In this document: piece after piece, positions 40,357-45,904 of the stretch
How positions within the stretch are numbered: position 1 is the first letter of the stretch
Layout: every line of letters begins with the position of its first letter
Assembly: GCA_031260045.1 (NCBI GenBank)
Contig: JAIRKO010000012.1
Coordinates: 1 to 45,904, forward strand
Reading direction: 5' to 3'
DNA: 45,904 nucleotides
From: Dysgonamonadaceae bacterium
Lineage (GTDB): Bacteria > Bacteroidota > Bacteroidia > Bacteroidales > Azobacteroidaceae
Position numbers and translations under genes: made by a program
The notes under the pieces: generated by a model
The model's database searches: none
Told to the model about the DNA's origin: nothing
Seen by the model: the letters and a program-made list of their open reading frames with translations, nothing else

Positions 40357-42602
40357 TGTACGTTGAAGTTATTTTACCTGTGCCGTCGGCAGACAGCTAC
40401 ACTTATTTTGTCCCACCGGAATGGGAAGCGCAAATAAGTCAAGGCGCACAGGTAACGGTAACTTTTGGAAAATCAAAAAAGTATTCGGGAATGGCTTATC
40501 ATATCCGGCAAAAGCCTCCCGAATCTTTGGAGAAAGATAAAATTAAACCTATTTTAGCTGTAGAAACTGCGCAACCTATTGTCCGAAAGCTGCAAATCCG
40601 CTTTTGGGAATGGGTTGCGCAGTATTATTTATGTAAGTTGGGCGAAGTTTATCAGGCGGCAATTCCTTCGGGCGTGCGGGTTGATTCTTCGGCGGCTTAT
40701 TCGGCTCGAAAAGAAACCTTTGTACGCCCGGCGGCGAATTACAAATTACAAAGCGCCGATTGCGGGGAAGCGAAAATTAAACTGTCTGTCGGGCAGGAAC
40801 AGTTGTTGCGGTCGTTTGTCCGCTATTCGGCGAACAAGGGTGAAATTGCCAAAAAGGAACTGCTGACGCAAAGCCTGTCTACTCCCGCCGTTTTGAACGG
40901 CTTAATTAAAAAAGGCATCCTCGAAACTTTTGAAAAGGAAATTGGTCGATTGCAGGCTTTCGGCGAAGAAGTGCAGGCGCTCAATACGCTGAACGAATAC
41001 CAACAAAAGGCTTATAATGAAATTATTGAACGTTTCGGCGAAAAAGACGTTTGCCTGCTGCACGGCGTAACGTCTGCCGGTAAAACGGAAATTTATACCC
41101 ACCTGATAGAAAAGACTTTGCAAGAGAACCGGCAAGTCTTGTTCCTGCTCCCCGAAATCGCTTTGACTGCGCAAATCACCGACCGTATCCGAAAGTTTTT
41201 CGGCGATAAATTAGGCGTTTATCATTCAAAAGTGAGTGAAAACGAACGGATTGAAATACGAAATAACCTGTTGTCCGATGCGGCTTTTCCGATTATTTTG
41301 GGTGTGCGTTCTTCAATTTTCCTGCCTTTCAAGGATTTGGGACTGATTATTGTGGACGAGGAACACGAGCCGAGTTACAAGCAGCAAGACCCCGCGCCGC
41401 GTTATCACGCCCGGAATGCGGCGATTGTCCTTGCCCGAATGTACGGGGCGAAAGTCGTTTTGGGAAGCGCCACGCCGAGCATTGAATCGTTCCACAACGC
41501 CCGAACCGGAAAATACGGTTACGTTCAACTGAATAAACGCTTTGAAGATACCGAATTGCCCCTGATTACAGCGGTCGACGTTAAAGAATTGAGGCGAAAA
41601 AAGATAATGAAAACGCTTTTTTCCCCTTTGTTGATCGAAAAAATGCAGTCGGTTCTGGCGCAAGGCGGACAAACGCTGCTCTTTCACAACCGCAGGGGAT
41701 TTTCGCCCACGCTGGTTTGCAAAATCTGCGACTGGACGCCGAAATGCAACTATTGCGACGTGAGCCTTTCCTTTCACAAACAGGCTAATCGCCTGACTTG
41801 CCACTATTGCGGGCGCGTTTACAGGTTGCCCGCGAAATGCCCCGAATGTGAAAACGCAGAACTGAAACCTTGGGGCTTCGGCACGGAAAAGGTTGAGGAT
41901 GAAGTTCGTGCGCTTTTCCCCGACGTTCCGGTGGCGCGGATGGATTCGGACACCGCCCGCAACAAAAAATCGCTCGACGCGATTATTTCCCGCTTTGCAT
42001 CGGGCGAAACGCGGATTTTGATAGGCACTCAAATGATTTCCAAAGGCTTGGACTTTGAAAAAGCAAGTCTGGCGGGCATCCTCAACGCCGATTCCCTGAT
42101 GAATTTTCCCGATTTCAGGGCTTACGAAAGGGCTTTCCAGTTGATAACCCAAGTGGCGGGACGCACCGGTCGGCGGAAAACCCGCGGGGAAGTTGTCCTG
42201 CAAACTTCGCACCCCGACCATCCGCTTATCCGAATGGCGCTTAACCACGACTACGAGGGCATGTATGAAATGCAATCGGAGGAAAGGCAACTGTTTCATT
42301 ATCCGCCTTATTCCCGACTGATTAACATCGACCTGAAACACCGGAAAGAAGACGTTGTGCGCGGGGCGGCAAGTTGTCTTGCCGATATTTTGCGCAAACG
42401 CTTGGGCGACCGTGTCATGGGGCAGGACAAACCGCCTGTCGGGCGGGTGCAGAATTTATTTATCCGGCGGATTTTGCTGAAAATTGAGACGGCGGCTTCC
42501 GTGCCTGCGTTGCGGGAGATATTGGAAGAGGCGCAAAGGCTGTTGGCGGGGAATGCGAATTTTAAATACGCGATTGTGCAATATGATGTGGATCCGGTGT
42601 AA
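40356..42602 (+). CDS. priA: Primosomal protein N' (PriA helicase)
   Basis: 748 aa from MYVEVILPVPSADSYTYF. The N-terminal DNA-binding part is followed by an SF2 helicase with Walker A GVTSAGKTEIY and the DEEH box in LIIVDEEHEPSYKQQD. A zinc region with eight cysteines follows (CKICDWTPKCNYCDVSL, CHYCGRVYRLPAKCPEC), then motifs V/VI in ILIGTQMISKGLDFE and QVAGRTGRR. It restarts stalled forks by loading DnaB. An earlier in-frame start at 40326 lies inside the barrel gene and is rejected; the ATG at 40356 shares its first base with the previous stop. Confidence 0.96.
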   Translation: MYVEVILPVPSADSYTYFVPPEWEAQISQGAQVTVTFGKSKKYSGMAYHIRQKPPESLEKDKIKPILAVETAQPIVRKLQIRFWEWVAQYYLCKLGEVYQAAIPSGVRVDSSAAYSARKETFVRPAANYKLQSADCGEAKIKLSVGQEQLLRSFVRYSANKGEIAKKELLTQSLSTPAVLNGLIKKGILETFEKEIGRLQAFGEEVQALNTLNEYQQKAYNEIIERFGEKDVCLLHGVTSAGKTEIYTHLIEKTLQENRQVLFLLPEIALTAQITDRIRKFFGDKLGVYHSKVSENERIEIRNNLLSDAAFPIILGVRSSIFLPFKDLGLIIVDEEHEPSYKQQDPAPRYHARNAAIVLARMYGAKVVLGSATPSIESFHNARTGKYGYVQLNKRFEDTELPLITAVDVKELRRKKIMKTLFSPLLIEKMQSVLAQGGQTLLFHNRRGFSPTLVCKICDWTPKCNYCDVSLSFHKQANRLTCHYCGRVYRLPAKCPECENAELKPWGFGTEKVEDEVRALFPDVPVARMDSDTARNKKSLDAIISRFASGETRILIGTQMISKGLDFEKASLAGILNADSLMNFPDFRAYERAFQLITQVAGRTGRRKTRGEVVLQTSHPDHPLIRMALNHDYEGMYEMQSEERQLFHYPPYSRLINIDLKHRKEDVVRGAASCLADILRKRLGDRVMGQDKPPVGRVQNLFIRRILLKIETAASVPALREILEEAQRLLAGNANFKYAIVQYDVDPV

Positions 42603-42626
42603 TCGTGTGATGTAATAAATAATTGC

Positions 42627-42634
42627 TACCTTTG
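42627..42634 (+). promoter_or_regulatory. -7 element of the FKBP gene
   Basis: TACCTTTG matches TAnnTTTG, about 77 bp before the ATG at 42711. A partial type-A repeat (42648-42663) lies in the leader. Confidence 0.5.
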
Positions 42635-42647
42635 CGCCTTAAATTTA

Positions 42648-42663
42648 GCGGTGAAGCAATCCG
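42648..42663 (+). repeat. Partial type-A repeat in the FKBP leader
   Basis: GCGGTGAAGCAATCCGG matches the right half of the type-A repeat. If the promoter at 42627 is used, it is part of the 5' leader. Confidence 0.45.
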
Positions 42664-42710
42664 GAAAAAATATCATTTAATTTTTCACACATAGCATTTA
42701 TATAAAAAGC

Positions 42711-43271
42711 ATGAAGATTTCAGAAGACAAATTTGTAGCATTAACTTACGATTTAACGGTAGAAACGGAACAGGCAGGCGAGCGCGAACTAATGGAACGC
42801 GCCACCGAAGAACATCCGTTATCCTTTGTGTTCGGCATGGGCATGATGCTTGAAGCATTTGAAAAAAACGTCGAAGGCTTGCATGTGGGCGATACGTTTT
42901 CGTTCTGTTTAAGTCCCGAAGAGGCTTACGGCGAATATATTCCGGAAAACGTAGCGGAACTGCCCAAAAAACTGTTTGAAGTTGACGGGAAATTCAACGC
43001 CGAACAGGTTGCCGAAGGCATGACGCTACCGATGATGGACACGCAGGGAAACCGCCTGATGGGTTCGGTGCTGGAACTAAAACAGGACGTGGTGGTGATG
43101 GATTTTAACCATCCTCTTGCCGGTGAAACCTTGTATTTCGACGGCAGGGTGATTGACGTACACGAAGTTACCCCGCAGGAAATCGCCGCCATGACCCACA
43201 ATGAAGATTCCGCCTGCAGCCACTGCAACTGCCATTCCGGCGACGAAACCGGCTGCGCGGGTTGTCAATGA
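42711..43271 (+). CDS. SlyD-like FKBP peptidyl-prolyl isomerase
   Basis: 186 aa. The FKBP fold with an insert-in-flap domain is seen in KISEDKFVALTYDLTVETEQ, FVFGMGMMLEAFEKNVEGLH, and FSFCLSPEEAYGEYIPENV. The last 25 residues are rich in Cys and His (HNEDSACSHCNCHSGDETG and CAGCQ), as in the nickel-binding tail of SlyD. It is a folding helper that may also deliver metal. It precedes aroC by 21 bp. Confidence 0.88.
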   Translation: MKISEDKFVALTYDLTVETEQAGERELMERATEEHPLSFVFGMGMMLEAFEKNVEGLHVGDTFSFCLSPEEAYGEYIPENVAELPKKLFEVDGKFNAEQVAEGMTLPMMDTQGNRLMGSVLELKQDVVVMDFNHPLAGETLYFDGRVIDVHEVTPQEIAAMTHNEDSACSHCNCHSGDETGCAGCQ

Positions 43272-43292
43272 TTCCGACAGGATTTTTCGACC

Positions 43293-44378
43293 ATGAATAC
43301 TTTTGGTAACATATTCCGCCTGACTTCTTTCGGCGAATCGCACGGGGAAGCGATTGGCGGCGTGATTGACGGTTGCCCGCCCGGCATAATCGTCGATAAG
43401 TCGTTTATTCAAAACGAACTAAACCGGCGGAAGCCGGGACAATCCCACCTCACTACCTCCCGTCGGGAAGCCGACGAGGTAGAATTTCTTTCCGGCATTT
43501 TTGAGGGGCGCACTACGGGAACGCCCATCGGCTTTATCGTTCGCAACACCAACGCCCATTCTTCGGATTACGACAACCTGCGGGATATTTTCCGTCCCTC
43601 CCACGCCGATTATACTTACCTGCAAAAATACGGGCTTCGCGACCATCGGGGCGGCGGGCGTTCTTCGGCGCGGGAAACGGTGGCAAGGGTTGTGGCGGGG
43701 GCTTTTGCCAAGATGGCGTTGAAAAAAAGCGGGATTGAAATCGTCGCTTATACTTCGCAAGTGGGTGCAATTCGGTTGGACAAGCCGTATAGCGAGTTGG
43801 ATTTCAGCCTGCTGGAGTCCAATCCTGTTCGCTGTCCCGACCCGGAAAAGGCGCAACAGATGATTGATTTAATCGAAACCATCAAAAAAGAGGGCGATAC
43901 GATAGGCGGCGTGGTTTCCTGCGTGTGCCGCGGCGTTCCCGCCGGATGGGGCGAACCCGTTTTCGGGAAACTGCACGCCGCTTTGGGAAATGCCATGCTG
44001 AGTATCAACGCGGTAAAGGGGTTTGAATACGGGATGGGATTTGACGGCGTCCGGTACAAAGGCTCCGAAATGAATGACGCTTTTTACCGCCGCCCGGACG
44101 GGAAAACCGGCGTCAAAACCAACCATTCGGGGGGGATACAGGGCGGCATTTCCAACGGGGAGGACATTTATTTTCGCGTGGCGTTCAAGCCGGTCGCCAC
44201 CTTATTTAAAGAACAGCAAACGGTTGACGTAGCCGGTAACGAAATCCCGTTCAAAGCCGCAGGGAGGCACGATCCCTGCGTCGTTTCCCGCGCGGTGCCG
44301 GTGGTGGAAGCCATGGCGGCTATGGTTATCTTGGATTACGCGCTTTTAGCCGATGCGCTTGCTTTTAACACGATGTAA
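43293..44378 (+). CDS. aroC: Chorismate synthase
   Basis: 361 aa. The three signatures are [18 protein letters not shown] near the N-terminus, [18 protein letters not shown] in the middle, and [20 protein letters not shown] near the end. It makes chorismate from EPSP with reduced FMN. 21 bp downstream of the FKBP gene, so probably in one transcript. Confidence 0.96.
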   Translation: MNTFGNIFRLTSFGESHGEAIGGVIDGCPPGIIVDKSFIQNELNRRKPGQSHLTTSRREADEVEFLSGIFEGRTTGTPIGFIVRNTNAHSSDYDNLRDIFRPSHADYTYLQKYGLRDHRGGGRSSARETVARVVAGAFAKMALKKSGIEIVAYTSQVGAIRLDKPYSELDFSLLESNPVRCPDPEKAQQMIDLIETIKKEGDTIGGVVSCVCRGVPAGWGEPVFGKLHAALGNAMLSINAVKGFEYGMGFDGVRYKGSEMNDAFYRRPDGKTGVKTNHSGGIQGGISNGEDIYFRVAFKPVATLFKEQQTVDVAGNEIPFKAAGRHDPCVVSRAVPVVEAMAAMVILDYALLADALAFNTM

Positions 44379-44433
44379 TCAAGAGCGCCGAGCGCGGTTC
44401 TTAACTTCCCATCCACACATTAAATATTTTACG

Positions 44434-44441
44434 TACATTTG
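44434..44441 (+). promoter_or_regulatory. -7 element of the edge beta-helix gene
   Basis: TACATTTG matches TAnnTTTG, 24 bp before the ATG at 44465. No TTTG at -33. Confidence 0.45.
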
Positions 44442-44464
44442 CCGAAAAATTATCATTAATTATC

Positions 44465-45904
44465 ATGAAAAAAACAATCCCATTCCTCGCCATCCTGTTG
44501 ATTTGCGCCACCGCCAAGAGCGACAACTACCTATACGGTCACGGCAGGCACATGATTGTAAACGAGTGGTACCCCAACGGCACCACCTATACGGTTACCG
44601 CCAATAATGGCATAGTAAATATTCAACTGGAAAATACTTACATAAATTTGAATGCATATAATTCGCAGGGTAAAGTGAAAGACCATAAACCTTGTATTGA
44701 TATAGAGGAAGGAAATCAAGTAAGGATTATTTTAAGGGGCAAAAGCGAGTTGTGGGGAGGTCAATGTTGCCCTGCTATCAGGGTGCATCCCAAATCGCAG
44801 TTGATTATAGACGGTCGCAACGCAGCGGAGGGCGGTGAAGCGGACGGTGGTACACTAATAGCGCGTGGTGGTCTACCCGGTTCGGTGGGTTGGTATTATC
44901 ACGGAGGAGGTTGGGATAAAAAGTTTTTTGAGTTAGCCGGAGGCGCCGGAATAGGCGGGGGTTGGGATTATTTTAATCAGATGGGTTGGCCTTCAAATTA
45001 CGACAAGTACTATGCTTGGAATTTTGAAATACCGGATGGGAAGACTGCAAGGGATTTACCTTTTCTACCGGATAAATATATAGGTACTGATTGGTTTGGA
45101 TTGACTGACGTATGGACAAAAGGTTACGGAGGCTGTGGGGATATAACTATTTTAGGCGGCACGGTGGAGGCTTACGGTGGCGAATATGCGCCCGGAATAG
45201 GTCCCGCGGGCAATTACGCGAAAGGGGGGCGTATCGAAATAGCCGGCGGCAACGTGAAAGCCAAAGGCGGTTGGTGGGGTGCGCCGGGCATCGGATGCGC
45301 CGCAGAGAGTTATGTATCTGAAATAAAAGTAACCGGTGGGACTGTAACCGCAGAAGGCGGCGATGGAGATGGCACTTCAAGCGCACCGGGCATCGGCGGG
45401 GCAGGCCCCCACTGCTATATAGAGCATATCAATTTAGAGGGCGGCAAGATTACGGCAAGGGCGGGGAAAGTATATAATGTGGGCACACTGCTTTATGCGG
45501 TAGGTATTGGCGTGGGGCGAAACAGTAAAATAAACCACATCAATATATACACCGACGTAACGGCTGAGAGCGGGGTAGGAATTCCCGCCATCGGCGCATT
45601 GGACGGCAGCGCCATTGAACATATTCAGATTTTCGGCGGGAATGTAACAGCCAAAAACGGGATTGGTAAAACAGGCGAAGTAACGAATTTGGTAATAACC
45701 GATATTACATTCCACGATGGAGTAGTAGACGTATCCAAAGGCGGTTTGGGAAAAGGAAACCGTACGGATGGCTGGAAAACTTACGACCAACTTGTAGCGA
45801 CTTCCTATTACAAATTACCCACTTTGGGGCGCACCGAAGTAACCAACATGGTTTATGGGGGCGGCAATGTAGTATTTAATAAAATAACGCCCGATGACAA
45901 TACC
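44465..45904 (+). CDS. Secreted protein with Gly-rich beta-helix-like repeats (cut by window edge)
   Basis: 480 codons are open to the window edge with no stop. Residues 1-19 are a signal peptide (MKKTIPFLAILLICATAKS). The repeat region (about 215-395) has units with the pattern GG.V.A.GG...APGIG: ILGGTVEAYGGEYAPGIGPA, IAGGNVKAKGGWWGAPGIG, VTGGTVTAEGGDGD and LEGGKITARAGKV. Each unit is about 28-35 residues, as in parallel beta-helix or carbohydrate-binding repeats such as PF14262-type proteins. Ahead of it, INLNAYNSQGKV, CIDIEEGNQVRIIL and PAIRVHPKSQLIID resemble the same fold. It probably binds a polysaccharide at the cell surface. There is a promoter-like box 24 bp upstream. Confidence 0.75.
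   Translation, partial: MKKTIPFLAILLICATAKSDNYLYGHGRHMIVNEWYPNGTTYTVTANNGIVNIQLENTYINLNAYNSQGKVKDHKPCIDIEEGNQVRIILRGKSELWGGQCCPAIRVHPKSQLIIDGRNAAEGGEADGGTLIARGGLPGSVGWYYHGGGWDKKFFELAGGAGIGGGWDYFNQMGWPSNYDKYYAWNFEIPDGKTARDLPFLPDKYIGTDWFGLTDVWTKGYGGCGDITILGGTVEAYGGEYAPGIGPAGNYAKGGRIEIAGGNVKAKGGWWGAPGIGCAAESYVSEIKVTGGTVTAEGGDGDGTSSAPGIGGAGPHCYIEHINLEGGKITARAGKVYNVGTLLYAVGIGVGRNSKINHINIYTDVTAESGVGIPAIGALDGSAIEHIQIFGGNVTAKNGIGKTGEVTNLVITDITFHDGVVDVSKGGLGKGNRTDGWKTYDQLVATSYYKLPTLGRTEVTNMVYGGGNVVFNKITPDDNT

Noticed and set aside
41313-42341. 342-codon minus-strand frame opposite priA
   Set aside because: Antisense to the helicase core and zinc region of priA; no recognisable domain.
1-45904. tRNA, rRNA genes and CRISPR arrays
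   Set aside because: No T-arm-like GGTTCGAATCC or rRNA stretches, and no regular repeat-spacer pattern was seen by reading; the 20-bp triplet at 241-303 is too short and lacks spacers of CRISPR size.

Overview
This is chromosomal DNA of a Bacteroidota bacterium, most likely order Bacteroidales. The evidence is: a bifunctional MurF-alanine racemase, a GH3/beta-lactamase fusion, DUF3822-rsmD and parA-parB-DUF5683-mltD-relA/spoT gene orders, a TonB receptor with an N-terminal carboxypeptidase-regulatory-like domain, a PorT-type barrel protein, and many promoters of the Bacteroidota form TTTG-N19-21-TAnnTTTG. The genus cannot be fixed by reading. The window is mostly housekeeping genes. Signs of decay and mobility sit between them: a transposase start at the left edge, a fused remnant behind the TonB receptor, a frameshifted glycosyltransferase, and dispersed palindromic repeats in many intergenic gaps.

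Layout. 1-4052: transposase start (-), a gap with repeats and a three-unit direct repeat, a TonB-dependent receptor joined at its 3' end to the tail of a DUF4249-like gene, and an NAD-dependent epimerase. 4312-12547 (-): the distal spc operon plus alpha operon, transcribed rpsH-rplF-rplR-rpsE-rpmD-rplO-secY-map-infA-rpmJ-rpsM-rpsK-rpsD-rpoA-rplQ. The proximal genes (rpsN and upstream) are missing, and rpsH has its own promoter. 12864-14363 (-): a GH10-like hydrolase. 14517-14656 (+): a candidate small RNA with promoter, hairpin and terminator. 14725-17438: lptB (-), then mlaE and mlaF (+).

17425-23010 (+): a lipoprotein 5'-nucleotidase C-terminal domain, a DUF3791/DUF3990 toxin-antitoxin-like pair, the matching metallophosphatase domain, and a GH3 hexosaminidase/beta-lactamase fusion. 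22988-28204 (-): a small membrane protein, murF-alr, maf, kdsC and galK. 28399-34379 (-): relA/spoT, mltD, DUF5683, parB, parA. 34778-36976: a coiled-coil membrane protein (+) converging on an NhaD/ArsB-type transporter (-) over one hairpin. 37215-44378 (+): frameshifted GT2, a 26-aa membrane smORF, DUF3822, rsmD, a barrel protein, priA, a SlyD-like FKBP and aroC. From 44465 to the edge: an unfinished secreted protein with Gly-rich beta-helix-like repeats.

The genes serve translation and secretion (ribosomal proteins, SecY, Map, IF-1), envelope building (LptB, MlaEF, MurF-Alr, KdsC, MltD, GH3) and chromosome upkeep (ParAB, PriA). The least explained parts are the candidate sRNA, the ART-like DUF3990 module that separates the two nucleotidase halves, the composite repeat family, the 26-aa membrane smORF and the edge beta-helix protein.
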